Assembly (NCBI RefSeq): GCF_900343085.1
Contig: NZ_OPYI01000004.1
Coordinates: 83,795-147,794 of the forward strand
Reading direction: 5' to 3'
DNA from: Aedoeadaptatus coli
Lineage (GTDB): Bacteria; Bacillota; Clostridia; Tissierellales; Peptoniphilaceae
DNA: 64,000 nt
In this document: piece by piece, positions 26,566 through 35,009 of the stretch
Layout of the letters: each line of letters begins with the position of its first letter
Numbering within the stretch: position 1 is the stretch's first letter
Notes under the pieces: generated by a model
Seen by the model: the letters and a program-made list of their open reading frames with translations, nothing else
Database searches by the model: none
Told to the model about the DNA's origin: nothing
Translations under genes and position numbers: made by a program

Positions 26566-27036
26566 TCAGGATTTCATTTTCTTTTGCGGAATAAGGGCCG
26601 GCTTCAGTTGCAGGCGCGAGCCGATGCCGATGTAGACGAACACGTAAAAGACGGCATAAAATGCTTGCCACTGCGGGCCCTTGTCTGCGTAGTGCACGAT
26701 GGCCATGGGTACGAAGATGATGGTGGCCACGGCGAAGAGAGACGCCAAAAAGAAATTTACCTTGGGCAAAAACACCGTGCTGTTTTTCTTTTTTATGTCG
26801 TAGGGCTTTTTGTTTTTACGAATGGCGGTGATTTCCTTACTGAAAATCGGCACGCCGACAAAGAGCACCGCGATCACCACGGCGATGCGAAGGAGCGCCG
26901 CGTTTTCCATGAGCTTGCCCGCTTCGTTGTAAACGGGAAAAAAGGGATGGATAAAGGCTAATACGATCATGGTGAGCATGGCCAGGTAGTCAACGGCTTT
27001 CAGTATATTTAAGAATTTGCTTTTTTCTATCGTCAT
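26566..27036 (-). CDS. Uncharacterised four-helix membrane protein
   Basis: I do not recognise this 156-residue protein. It has four hydrophobic segments: AVDYLAMLTMIVLAFIHPFF (about 14-33), ALLRIAVVIAVLFVGVPIF (about 48-66), FFLASLFAVATIIFVPMAIV (about 95-114) and FYAVFYVFVYIGIGS (about 126-140). The loops are basic (IRKNKKPYDIKKKN; C-terminal PQKKMKS), placing them on the cytoplasmic side. ATG 27036 follows GGAGGTTGAC. It is divergent from the next gene, also an unknown membrane protein, across a 124-base gap. No enzymatic motif is visible. Confidence 0.75.
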   Translation of the reverse strand: MTIEKSKFLNILKAVDYLAMLTMIVLAFIHPFFPVYNEAGKLMENAALLRIAVVIAVLFVGVPIFSKEITAIRKNKKPYDIKKKNSTVFLPKVNFFLASLFAVATIIFVPMAIVHYADKGPQWQAFYAVFYVFVYIGIGSRLQLKPALIPQKKMKS

Positions 27037-27052
27037 GTCAACCTCCGCTTTT

Positions 27053-27061
27053 AGTATAGCA
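27053..27061 (-). promoter_or_regulatory. Extended -10 promoter of the four-helix membrane protein gene
   Basis: On the minus strand TGC precedes TATACT (27053-27058), 17 bases before the ATG at 27036. Confidence 0.45.
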
Positions 27062-27118
27062 TAGCCGCCTTTTCGTGAAAAGGTTTTTCAATTTATCGGT
27101 GATAATTGCGAAAGTATA

Positions 27119-27127
27119 TGGTATGAT
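27119..27127 (+). promoter_or_regulatory. Extended -10 promoter of the 342-residue membrane protein gene
   Basis: TGG precedes TATGAT (27122-27127), 34 bases before ATG 27161. No good -35 is visible. Confidence 0.4.
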
Positions 27128-27160
27128 AAGAAAAAATCAGTACGCATAAGGGGGATGACC

Positions 27161-28189
27161 ATGCAGAAACAATTGAAAAATGGAATTATATTTGTTGTTT
27201 TTTTATTATTGTGCTTTCTACTGACGTTCACACCCCTGATGATGGACAAAGTGGATTTGTCGTCGGAAGAGGAAAAAAATGCCGCTTTCGACGGATTGAT
27301 CTTCGACGATCCCACGCGCATCGACAATCTGCAAGTGACTCGCCGCATTGAAAAGGGGCCGAAGATCTTGTATCGCTACGATGTGAAATTCCAATATCAG
27401 GGAAAGGATACCAGCGTGCGCCTCTTGGGCGTGCCCGTGCGAAACGTGTATCTGCCCAAAGGCGCCAACGGCTCCAAGAGCAAGGTGAAACTCAAGGGCG
27501 AATACGACAAGATCAACGGCGCGGTTTACGACAATCTGAAGATGAATACCGTGCTGGGTAAGGAGAAGCTCACGTTCCAACCCGCTTCGGAAATGCGCAT
27601 CCCCTTAAGTGAAGAGGTGGAAGACTACGCCTTTACCGTGGTCACCGATCCCGCCACGGTGGTGTCCTACACGGGGCGAACCATGGCCGACATCGGCGTC
27701 TTCTTAACCAACGGGAAGGTGGATAAATTCTCCGACGCCCTGGGCATCGAAGACAAGGGCCTGCGCCCGGAAACCTCGACAAAGACACAGTCCGGCGTCT
27801 ACATCAATACCTTGGAACTCATGGATCAAGGGGTCATGGGAAGAGCCCATGCGGTAAAAACCGTGGCCATCGCCCTCGCAATTCTTTCCGTCGTCGCGGG
27901 ACTCGCGATCCTCTTGTTTGATCGACGGAAACTTTATCCCGTGGTTTACGGCGCCATGGTGCTCTTTGCCTTTGCCGTACCGGCCCTTCGCTTAAAGGCG
28001 CCGACCAACGCAGGCATTTTCATCGCCATGCCCGTGGCGGCCTTTGTCGCCTACCTGCTCTTTAAGCTCATGACGCGGAGCAGTTTGAAATTAAAGGCGT
28101 TGGATTTCAGGCAAGCCCTGGGGATGGCCCTGATCGTCTTTGTGCTGGCCACCTACATCTTCGCCGTACCCAAAGGATTCTATTTATAA
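27161..28189 (+). CDS. Uncharacterised membrane protein with a large external domain
   Basis: The 342-residue protein is not one I recognise. One N-terminal helix (IIFVVFLLLCFLLTFTPLMM, about 9-28) is followed by about 190 hydrophilic, beta-rich residues, likely outside the membrane, then four helices near residues 225-340. The layout resembles TMEM43-type proteins in outline only; I see no conserved TMEM43 motif. ATG 27161 is preferred because AAGGGGG sits 6 bases upstream, while the in-frame ATG at 27155 directly abuts it. It stands alone between a divergent membrane gene and a terminator. Confidence 0.75.
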   Translation: MQKQLKNGIIFVVFLLLCFLLTFTPLMMDKVDLSSEEEKNAAFDGLIFDDPTRIDNLQVTRRIEKGPKILYRYDVKFQYQGKDTSVRLLGVPVRNVYLPKGANGSKSKVKLKGEYDKINGAVYDNLKMNTVLGKEKLTFQPASEMRIPLSEEVEDYAFTVVTDPATVVSYTGRTMADIGVFLTNGKVDKFSDALGIEDKGLRPETSTKTQSGVYINTLELMDQGVMGRAHAVKTVAIALAILSVVAGLAILLFDRRKLYPVVYGAMVLFAFAVPALRLKAPTNAGIFIAMPVAAFVAYLLFKLMTRSSLKLKALDFRQALGMALIVFVLATYIFAVPKGFYL

Positions 28190-28196
28190 GATAAAG

Positions 28197-28223
28197 GAGC
28201 GTACCCGGCGGTGCGCTCTTTTT
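28197..28223 (+). terminator. Terminator after the 342-residue membrane protein gene
   Basis: Eight-pair stem GAGCGTAC/GTGCGCTC with a six-base loop and five T. Confidence 0.8.
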
Positions 28224-28242
28224 ATCGGAAAACCTTCTCTCG

Positions 28243-28271
28243 TTGAATTTTTGTATGAAGCATATTATAAT
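28243..28271 (+). promoter_or_regulatory. Promoter of the BMP lipoprotein gene
   Basis: TTGAAT (28243-28248) and a perfect TATAAT (28266-28271) are 17 bases apart, 28 bases before the ATG. Confidence 0.75.
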
Positions 28272-28299
28272 AAAGTCAGATCAAATAAAGGGGGAAATT

Positions 28300-29394
28300 A
28301 TGAAAAAAAGATCGCTACTACTTGCAGTGATGATGCTGTCCATTTTCGTGCTTACGGCATGCGGCGGCGCATCCGACAACAAAGCAGCTAACGATAATAA
28401 AGCTGCCAACAATGCAGCTGCCGACGCCGGCGACAAAAAAGACGGCGAAAAATTAAAAGTCGGTTTCGTAACCGACGAAGGCGGCATCAACGACCAATCC
28501 TTTAACCAAGGCGTATGGGAAGGTCTGCAAAAAGTCCACGACGACTTCGGTTTCGAGGTATCCTACCAAGAATCCAAAGAAGCCAACGACTACGCGCCCA
28601 ATATCGAAACCTTGCTTGAAGCAGGAAACGACGTCATCGTCGCCGCCGGCTTCAACTTAGGCGACGCCATGTTGGAAGCGGCAGAAGCCAATCCCGACGT
28701 ACAATTCTTAATCGTAGACTACACCTACGAAAACGCACCGGACAACTTGGCAGGCATCCAATTTAAAGCCGAAGAACCGTCCTTCCTCGTCGGCTACATT
28801 GCCGGTCTTACCACCGAAACCAACAAAGTCGGTTTTGTCGGCGGTCAAGAATCCACGGTTATTCAAGTCTTTGAATACGGCTACAAGGCCGGTGTCGATC
28901 AAGCGGCTAAAGAAAAAGGCCAAAAGGTCGAAGTGGTCAGTCAATACGTCGGTAACTTCTCCGACGCAGCCAAGGGCAAGAGCATTGCAACCAATATGTA
29001 TCAACAAGGTTGCGACGTTATCTTCCACGCATCCGGCGGCGCAGGCGACGGCGTAATCGAAGCGGCCAAAGACCAAGACAAATGGGTCATCGGCGTGGAC
29101 CGCGACCAAAACGACATCGCTCCCGACAATGTACTCACTTCGGCTATGAAACGTGCCGACAGTGCCGTTTACAAAGTGCTCGAAAGCATGTCCAAGGGCG
29201 AAGACTTCCCCGGCGGCCAAAATCTGAGCTACGGTCTTAAGGACGGCGACACCGTCGACATCGCTCCCACCAGCGACAAGAACGTCAAACCGGAAATCCT
29301 CGACAAGATCAAGACGATTAAAGAAAAAATCGTTAAGGGCGAAATCAAGGTTCCGGCAACGGCAGAAGATTACAAAAACTTTGAAGCAAAATAA
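28300..29394 (+). CDS. BMP-family (PnrA/BmpA-like) nucleoside-binding lipoprotein
   Basis: This 364-residue solute-binding lipoprotein has a signal peptide with lipobox LTAC ending at Cys21, then a low-complexity Ala/Asn/Asp linker (about 22-50). The BMP domain follows: KVGFVTDEGGINDQSFNQGV near 54-73, VIVAAGFNLGDAM, NLAGIQFKAEEPSFLVGYIAG and HASGGAGDGVIEAA. BMP proteins bind purine nucleosides for ABC import. The ABC genes 29495-33060 follow after a terminator, so the lipoprotein can be made in excess of the transporter, as is usual. ATG 28300 follows AAAGGGGG. Confidence 0.93.
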   Translation: MKKRSLLLAVMMLSIFVLTACGGASDNKAANDNKAANNAAADAGDKKDGEKLKVGFVTDEGGINDQSFNQGVWEGLQKVHDDFGFEVSYQESKEANDYAPNIETLLEAGNDVIVAAGFNLGDAMLEAAEANPDVQFLIVDYTYENAPDNLAGIQFKAEEPSFLVGYIAGLTTETNKVGFVGGQESTVIQVFEYGYKAGVDQAAKEKGQKVEVVSQYVGNFSDAAKGKSIATNMYQQGCDVIFHASGGAGDGVIEAAKDQDKWVIGVDRDQNDIAPDNVLTSAMKRADSAVYKVLESMSKGEDFPGGQNLSYGLKDGDTVDIAPTSDKNVKPEILDKIKTIKEKIVKGEIKVPATAEDYKNFEAK

Positions 29395-29409
29395 ATTTGA
29401 TCGCGAAAA

Positions 29410-29432
29410 AGAGGGCTCGGCCCTCTTTTTTT
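29410..29432 (+). terminator. Terminator between the BMP lipoprotein and its ABC genes
   Basis: Stem AGAGGGC/GCCCTCT with a TCG loop and seven T. Partial read-through may set the lipoprotein-to-transporter ratio. Confidence 0.8.
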
Positions 29433-29461
29433 ATGCCTTTTAAAAGCGACTGCCGATAGTG

Positions 29462-29467
29462 TATAAT
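29462..29467 (+). promoter_or_regulatory. -10 box upstream of the nucleoside ABC genes
   Basis: A perfect TATAAT 27 bases before the ATG at 29495; the -35 region is weak. Confidence 0.4.
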
Positions 29468-29494
29468 GAAGCCAATAGATGAAGGGGGAAAAGG

Positions 29495-31024
29495 ATGGTT
29501 GAAAAGAAACTCGCGCCGGCAGTAGAGATGCGCGGGATAACGAAATTATTCGGCGATTTCAAGGCCAATGACGGCATCGATCTCGTCGTGGAAAAAGGCG
29601 AAATTCACGCCTTGCTCGGCGAAAACGGCGCCGGCAAGAGCACGCTGATGAATGTATTGTACGGCCTGTATAAGCCGACCTTCGGCGAAGTGAAGATCAA
29701 CGGGGAAGCCGTGGATTTTCAGGGGCCGAAAGACGCCATCGGAAAGGGCCTGGGCATGGTGCATCAACACTTTATGCTCTTTCAACCCTTTACCGTCGTG
29801 GAAAATATTATTCTCGGCGAAGAGCCTACAAACGGCGTCGTCTTAGACAAGAAGACCGCCAGGGAAAAAGTGGTGGATCTTTCCAATCGCTACGGATTAA
29901 GAATCGATCCGGACGCCAAGATCGAAGATATTTCCGTGGGCATGCAGCAGCGGGTGGAAATCCTGAAGGCCCTCTATCGCGACGCGGAGATTTTAATTTT
30001 CGACGAGCCCACGGCCGTCTTGACGCCCCAGGAAATCGACGAGCTCATCGCCATTATTAAGGCCCTGGCAGCCGAAGGCAAGAGCATCATCATCATTACG
30101 CACAAGCTGAAAGAAATTAAAGCCCTGGCGGAAAAATGTACGATCATTCGCCGCGGACAGCGCATCGACACGGTGGATGTAGCAAACACCACGGAGGCCG
30201 ATCTCGCCGAAATGATGGTGGGGCGGGCCATTAAATTTAATGTCAATAAAAAACCCGTGGAAGCCGGGGAAGTGGCCCTTCACATCGAAAACCTTCACGT
30301 CAAAGACGTGCGCGGCGTGGAAGTGGTGAAGGGACTGAATTTAGACGTCAGAAAAGGCGAAATTTTCGGCGTCGCCGGCGTGGACGGCAACGGCCAAAGC
30401 GAATTTTTAGAAGCCATTACGGGTCTTAGAAAAATCGAAGCAGGCAAAGTGGTCATCGAAGGAAAAGATGTCACCAATGCCACGCCGAAGGCCATTCGCG
30501 AAGCGGGCATGAACAATATTCCCGAAGACCGAAACAAGCGTGGCCTGGTGCAGGAATTTACCGTGGCGGAAAACATGGTGCTTCACAGCTACGGCGAAGC
30601 CCCCTACTCTTCCAGGGGCATTCTGCAGGAAGGGCCCATTACATCTCACGCGGATAAGTTAATGGAATCTTTCGACATTCGCCCGAGAAAGAGCCGCTAT
30701 TTGGCCGGAGATCTTTCCGGCGGGAACCAGCAAAAAGTTATTCTCGCGAGGGAAATCGACGACGATCCCGATGTATTAATCGCCGCCCAGCCCACCCGGG
30801 GCCTGGACGTCGGCGCCATCGAAAACATTCACCAATTCTTGGTGCAACAGCGGGACAAGGGCCGCGCCGTGCTTTTAGTGAGCTTTGAACTCGACGAGGT
30901 TATGAGCCTTTCCGATCGCATCGGCATTATTTACGAAGGGGCCATTACAAAGACCTTTAATGAAGGGGAAGCGGATCAAAAGGAACTGGGCTACTACATG
31001 GCGGGAGGTGTGGACAGTGAATAA
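29495..31024 (+). CDS. Nucleoside ABC transporter ATPase (double domain, NupO/YufO-like)
   Basis: The 509-residue protein is a tandem ATPase, as in sugar and nucleoside importers. Domain 1 has Walker A GENGAGKSTLM (about 42-52), signature DISVGMQQRVEILKAL and Walker B ILIFDEPTAVLTP. Domain 2 begins near residue 260, has a degenerate Walker A (GVDGNGQSEFLEA), a good signature DLSGGNQQKVILAREI, and a Walker B with Gln for the catalytic Glu (VLIAAQPTRGLDVG), all typical of the family. ATG 29495 lies after AAGGGGGAAAAGG. It overlaps the first permease by 8 bases. Confidence 0.93.
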   Translation: MVEKKLAPAVEMRGITKLFGDFKANDGIDLVVEKGEIHALLGENGAGKSTLMNVLYGLYKPTFGEVKINGEAVDFQGPKDAIGKGLGMVHQHFMLFQPFTVVENIILGEEPTNGVVLDKKTAREKVVDLSNRYGLRIDPDAKIEDISVGMQQRVEILKALYRDAEILIFDEPTAVLTPQEIDELIAIIKALAAEGKSIIIITHKLKEIKALAEKCTIIRRGQRIDTVDVANTTEADLAEMMVGRAIKFNVNKKPVEAGEVALHIENLHVKDVRGVEVVKGLNLDVRKGEIFGVAGVDGNGQSEFLEAITGLRKIEAGKVVIEGKDVTNATPKAIREAGMNNIPEDRNKRGLVQEFTVAENMVLHSYGEAPYSSRGILQEGPITSHADKLMESFDIRPRKSRYLAGDLSGGNQQKVILAREIDDDPDVLIAAQPTRGLDVGAIENIHQFLVQQRDKGRAVLLVSFELDEVMSLSDRIGIIYEGAITKTFNEGEADQKELGYYMAGGVDSE

Positions 31025-32129
31025 AAAAATGCTATATTATACCGGCATGTCCATCCTCTTGGGTTTGGTCGTCGGGGCCGTGATCTTCGCCCTGGTCGGC
31101 GTCAATCCTCTGGAAGCCTACAAGGTCATGATTTTAGGCGCTTTCGGCAAGCCGAAGTTCATCTCCTGGACCATTGTGGAAGCCGTCCCCATTATTTTAA
31201 CGGGGATCGCCGTGGCCTTCGCCTTTCAAACGGGCATCTTTAACATCGGCGCGGAAGGCCAGTTCATTATGGGCAGCCTCGCCGCAGTCATCGCCGGCGT
31301 GGTGCTCCACTTGCCGCCGGTGATTCACGGCATCGTGGCCCTCTTGGTCGGCATTGTATTCGGCGCCCTGTGGGGCGGTCTCGTGGGCCTGTTTAAGGCG
31401 AAGCGCGGCGTCAACGAAGTTATCTCGTCCATTATGTTGAACTGGGTGGCCTTTTACTTGAGCAACTACATGCTCACCAAAGCTTTCTTGAGAAAGCCCG
31501 ACAGCAACTATTCATTTAATATTCAGCCCTCGGCGAGCATCCGCATTTTAAACGAGTGGAAGCGCTCCGAGGCCGGACGGGCCGTGTTGAAGAACAACGA
31601 ATTTCTCCGCGGCATCTTGAATCCGCCCATTCACTGGGGGATTTTCATCGCCATTATCGTCGCCGTTTTGGCCTGGTTTATCTTAAAGAAAACTACCCTG
31701 GGCTATCAATTAAAAGCCGTGGGCTTCAATCGCTTTGCGGCGGAATACGGCGGCATCGACATTAAAAAGAACACCATGATTTCCATGGCCATTTCCGGCG
31801 GCCTGGCGGGCCTGGCCGGTGCGGTACAGGTTTTAGGCGTGTCGCAAAACATCGGCCTCTTGGCGGCTCAACAGGGCTACGGCTTTAACGGCATCGCCGT
31901 GTCCTTAATCGCGGCCAACCATCCAATCGCCTGCATCCCCTCGGGGATACTGTTTGCGGCCTTAAGCTACGGCGGCGGCAAACTCAACTCCGCGTTGAAG
32001 ACCCCGTCGGAAGTCATTAATATCGTCATCGGTATCATCGTCTTATTTATCGCCATGCCGCAATTTATGGATTGGATTCGCACGCGCTTTGCATCGAAGA
32101 AAGAAAAAGGAGGGGAACAGATTGGATAA
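31017..32129 (+). CDS. Nucleoside ABC transporter permease 1 (NupP/YufP-like)
   Basis: The 370-residue permease starts at GTG 31017, with GGGAGGTG upstream, overlapping the ATPase stop by 8 bases. It has about nine or ten hydrophobic segments and the BPD_transp_2 landmarks GIFNIGAEGQFIMGSL (near 75-90) and AVGFNRFAAEYGGIDIKKNT (near 232-251). It forms the channel with permease 2. An upstream in-frame start at 30960 would lie deep inside the ATPase gene and lacks a ribosome site. Confidence 0.92.
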   Translation: MNKKMLYYTGMSILLGLVVGAVIFALVGVNPLEAYKVMILGAFGKPKFISWTIVEAVPIILTGIAVAFAFQTGIFNIGAEGQFIMGSLAAVIAGVVLHLPPVIHGIVALLVGIVFGALWGGLVGLFKAKRGVNEVISSIMLNWVAFYLSNYMLTKAFLRKPDSNYSFNIQPSASIRILNEWKRSEAGRAVLKNNEFLRGILNPPIHWGIFIAIIVAVLAWFILKKTTLGYQLKAVGFNRFAAEYGGIDIKKNTMISMAISGGLAGLAGAVQVLGVSQNIGLLAAQQGYGFNGIAVSLIAANHPIACIPSGILFAALSYGGGKLNSALKTPSEVINIVIGIIVLFIAMPQFMDWIRTRFASKKEKGGEQIG

Positions 32130-33060
32130 TTTTCTCATGGGCTTTGCCGGCATTTTAGGCATTACGCTCCTCTACGCCGCTCCTTTAATCTACACGGCCA
32201 TGGGCGGCGTCGTCAGTGAAAACACCGGCGTCGTCAACATCGGTCTCGAAGGCATGATGACCATCGGTGCCGTCGTCGGCGCCACCGTGGGCTACTACGT
32301 GGGCAATCCCTGGATCGCCTTTCTCTGCGCGGGCCTCGGCGGCATGGGCATCGCCCTTCTGCACGGCATCGCCACCATCCACTTCGGCGCCGACCACGTG
32401 GTCAGCGGGACGGCACTGAACCTCTTGGGCCCCGGCCTTGCCATATTTCTCGCTCGCATGTTTTTCGACGGCGCGGCCATGACCAAGCCCATTCCTCTGA
32501 AAAATAAAATGCCGCGGGTTTTAAGCAATGTCTTCCCCGCAGGGAGCGCTCCCGACATTATTTTCGGCCAATACATTACGGTCTACATCGCCTTTATCGT
32601 CGTGGCATTGGTTTACTTCATCCTTTACAAGACGAAATTGGGCCTCAGGATTCGCTCCGTCGGCGAACACCCTCACGCGGCGGAAACCCTGGGCGTGGAC
32701 GTCTATAAGATCAAATACATCGGCGTCTTGACCTCGGGCTTTTTAGCCGGCCTCGGCGGCGCCAGCTTGTCTCTCGCCGTGGTGGCCAATTTCCGGGAAA
32801 CCCTGATCTCCGGCCAAGGCTTTATCGCTCTGGCGGCGGTTATTTTCGGCGGCTGGAAACCCCACACCACCCTTTTGGCCTGCCTCCTCTTCGGTGCGGC
32901 GGAAGGTCTGGTCATCTTCCTTGGCTCCACGTCCTTGACGGTGGCGCCGGATTTGTTGAATATGCTTCCCTATGTGATTACCATGTTCGCCATGGTCGTC
33001 TTTGTTGGCGAAGCCCGGGGCCCCAGCGCCAACGGGATTCCCTACAAGCGAAATAAGTAA
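32122..33060 (+). CDS. Nucleoside ABC transporter permease 2 (NupQ/YufQ-like)
   Basis: The 312-residue partner permease starts at TTG 32122 after AAAGGAGGGG, overlapping the previous stop by 8 bases. It has about eight or nine membrane helices, with NTGVVNIGLEGMMTIGAVVG (near 34-53) and SVGEHPHAAETLGVDVYKIK (near 180-199), which match the second BPD_transp_2 subunit of BMP-linked importers. It completes a BMP-ATPase-permease-permease nucleoside importer. Confidence 0.92.
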   Translation: MDNFLMGFAGILGITLLYAAPLIYTAMGGVVSENTGVVNIGLEGMMTIGAVVGATVGYYVGNPWIAFLCAGLGGMGIALLHGIATIHFGADHVVSGTALNLLGPGLAIFLARMFFDGAAMTKPIPLKNKMPRVLSNVFPAGSAPDIIFGQYITVYIAFIVVALVYFILYKTKLGLRIRSVGEHPHAAETLGVDVYKIKYIGVLTSGFLAGLGGASLSLAVVANFRETLISGQGFIALAAVIFGGWKPHTTLLACLLFGAAEGLVIFLGSTSLTVAPDLLNMLPYVITMFAMVVFVGEARGPSANGIPYKRNK

Positions 33061-33072
33061 AGGAGAAAAACC

Positions 33073-33495
33073 ATGGATTACAAAGTTTACGAAGACGGCA
33101 TGATCGCCCTGCGCTTGGATCCCGGCGACGAAATTTGCGAAAGCATTTTGGCTTTGGCGGAAAAAGAAGACATTCAGGCGGCCGCGGTGACAGGCCTCGG
33201 CGCCACCGACGACGTGGTCATCGGAATTATGGACACGAAGGCGAAAAAATACAACGATATTCCGTTGAAAGAGCCCTTTGAGCTCACCTCATTGATTGGA
33301 AATCTTTCGAGAAAAGACGGCGCGCCGTACCTCCATGCCCACATTAATTTGGGGAACACGAAAGGCCGCGTCTTCGGCGGCCACTTGCAATCGGCGGTGA
33401 TTTCCGTCACGGCGGAAATTTTCATTCGCCCGATCAAAGGCGCCATCGACCGAAAGTTCAACGACGGTATCGGCGTGAACCAAATGATTTTTTAA
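33073..33495 (+). CDS. PPC/DUF296-domain protein
   Basis: This 140-residue single-domain protein matches the PCC/PPC (DUF296) fold: LDPGDEICESILALAEKEDI at the start, AAVTGLGATDDVVIG, then the metal-binding-type HAHINLG and FGGHLQSAVISVTAEIFI. In prokaryotes the domain is often free-standing, trimeric and of unknown role; the DNA-binding role known from plants does not transfer. It is 12 bases after the nucleoside permease and ends at a terminator, so it is the last gene of the importer operon. A link to nucleoside metabolism is only positional. Confidence 0.88.
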   Translation: MDYKVYEDGMIALRLDPGDEICESILALAEKEDIQAAAVTGLGATDDVVIGIMDTKAKKYNDIPLKEPFELTSLIGNLSRKDGAPYLHAHINLGNTKGRVFGGHLQSAVISVTAEIFIRPIKGAIDRKFNDGIGVNQMIF

Positions 33496-33513
33496 TCCTT
33501 GTAAGCATTTTAA

Positions 33514-33540
33514 AGAGTCGGGCAGCCGGCTCTTTTTTCT
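33514..33540 (+). terminator. Terminator after the PPC-domain gene
   Basis: Eight-pair stem AGAGTCGG/CCGGCTCT with a GCAG loop and six T. Confidence 0.85.
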
Positions 33541-33587
33541 TGCCGATTATGGGAGAAGAAGTAAATTGGTGAAAAAAATATCTAAAT

Positions 33588-33629
33588 TTCGCCTCACAGG
33601 GTGGCGAATCGCCCTCGCTATGCTAAAAT
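33588..33629 (+). promoter_or_regulatory. hyd operon promoter with repeated GGCGA half-sites
   Basis: TGC precedes TAAAAT (33624-33629), an extended -10 box. Upstream, TTCGCC (33588-33593) and GGCGAA (33603-33608) form an inverted repeat with 9 bases between, and a third half-site TCGCC follows (33609-33613), giving overlapping palindromes. The repeats cover the -35 position, so regulator binding is plausible. A roughly 70-base leader follows before the TM1266-like gene, with a small CCTTT/AAAGG hairpin near 33656. Confidence 0.5.
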
Positions 33630-33699
33630 GAAGAAAGTAAGAAGTAAAGAAGTTCCTTTTCCGAAAGGTTCGCCCTTGAGGAAGAGGTAGGAGGTGTCT

Positions 33700-33954
33700 A
33701 TGAACGAAAAATTGGGAATTATCGCCATTATCGTCGAGACCGGCTCCGGTGAAACCATTAAGAGGATCAACGACCTCTTACACGAGGAGCGGGACATTAT
33801 TGTGGGACGATTGGGCATTCCCTACCCGAAACGCGGATTGTCGCTCATCAGTGTCGTCGTCGACGGCAAACAAGATAAAATCAACGCCCTGTCGGGAAAA
33901 CTGGGCATGCTGGAGGACGTCACTGTACGAACCACCTTGGCCGGAGATCTATGA
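33700..33954 (+). CDS. TM1266-like [FeFe]-hydrogenase-associated protein
   Basis: The 84-residue protein has an ACT/NikR C-terminal-like beta-alpha-beta layout (GIIAIIVETGSGETIKRIND, then HEERDIIVGRLGIPYPKRG and LSLISVVVDG). Its size and the position directly before hydE match the TM1266 family, called the iron-only hydrogenase system regulator. It lacks an HTH, so direct DNA binding is not supported by what I see. ATG 33700 follows TAGGAGGTG. Its stop overlaps the hydE start by 4 bases. Confidence 0.85.
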   Translation: MNEKLGIIAIIVETGSGETIKRINDLLHEERDIIVGRLGIPYPKRGLSLISVVVDGKQDKINALSGKLGMLEDVTVRTTLAGDL

Positions 33955-35009
33955 TTCAGGAAATATTCAGAAAAGTAGATGAAGGCCGAGGCCTGGAGAG
34001 AGACGACATACGCTATTTACTCGAAAACCGCGAGGCTGTGGAAGAGGCGGTCTTTGAAAAGGCACGGGCCATCACCGACCTGCACTTTCACAAAAAGATT
34101 TACGTGCGCGGTTTAATTGAATTTACAAACCATTGCCATAACAATTGCTACTACTGCGGCATTCGCCGGGACAACGGCGAGGTCGAGCGCTACCGCATCA
34201 CCACCGAAGAGCTGGAAGCGTCGGTGGCCGTCGGTGCCGAGGCGGGCTTTCAAACCTTCGTCCTTCAAGGAGGCGAAGACGCCTACTTTACCGACGAGCG
34301 CCTGGTGGATTGGGTACGGCGAATCAAAAAGATTCAGCCGAGCTGCGCCATTACCCTCTCCGTCGGGGAGCGGAGCATGGAAAGCTACGCCCGCTTGAAA
34401 GAAGCCGGCGCCGATCGCTTTTTGCTGCGCCATGAAACCTACGATCCCGCCCATTACAAAAAGCTCCATCCGAAAGAAATGGATCAGCAAAAGCGGATGA
34501 AGTGCCTTATGGACTTAAAGGCCTTGGGCTACCAGGTGGGAAGCGGCTTTATGGTGGGCAGCCCCTATCAAACCATTGAAAATTTGGTGGATGACTTTAT
34601 GTTCCTCCAAGAATTTCAGCCGGCCATGATCGGCATCGGCCCCTATGTGCGCCACCACGCCACGCCCTTTCGGGATTTCGAAAACGGCAGCGTGGAGTTG
34701 ACGGCTATGTGCATCGCCATTTTGCGTCTGCTTTTTCCCACGGCAAACATTCCGTCAACAACCGCCATGCAGACCTTGGCGGAAGACGGACGCAATCGAG
34801 GCATCTTAGCCGGGGCCAATGTGTTTATGCCCAATCTGTCGCCGCCCAGGGTGCGAAAGAGCTACGCCCTCTACGACAACAAGGCGGCCTTTGCCTTGGA
34901 AGCGGCGGAAAACTTAAGGGATCTAAAGGAGCAAATCGCCCAATTAGGTTATGAAATTGTTATGAGTCGAGGAGATTTTACGGGAAGGGAGAACCACAAT
35001 GTACAATAA
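33951..35009 (+). CDS. hydE: [FeFe]-hydrogenase maturase HydE (radical SAM)
   Basis: HydE acts in building the organometallic H-cluster precursor and the dithiomethylamine bridge. The 352-residue protein has the radical-SAM cluster motif in NHCHNNCYYCGIRRD (CX3CX2C near residues 62-70), followed by the glycine-rich TFVLQGGEDAYF and a complete TIM barrel. The start at 33951 overlaps the upstream stop (ATGA), and the end overlaps hydG by 11 bases. BioB-like proteins share the fold, but the operon with hydG and hydF settles the assignment. Confidence 0.95.
   Translation: MIQEIFRKVDEGRGLERDDIRYLLENREAVEEAVFEKARAITDLHFHKKIYVRGLIEFTNHCHNNCYYCGIRRDNGEVERYRITTEELEASVAVGAEAGFQTFVLQGGEDAYFTDERLVDWVRRIKKIQPSCAITLSVGERSMESYARLKEAGADRFLLRHETYDPAHYKKLHPKEMDQQKRMKCLMDLKALGYQVGSGFMVGSPYQTIENLVDDFMFLQEFQPAMIGIGPYVRHHATPFRDFENGSVELTAMCIAILRLLFPTANIPSTTAMQTLAEDGRNRGILAGANVFMPNLSPPRVRKSYALYDNKAAFALEAAENLRDLKEQIAQLGYEIVMSRGDFTGRENHNVQ

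Noticed and set aside
28362..28445. Repeated Asn-Lys-Ala-Ala codons in the BMP lipoprotein, considered as a DNA repeat
   Set aside because: Imperfect and in frame; it encodes a normal low-complexity linker behind the lipobox.
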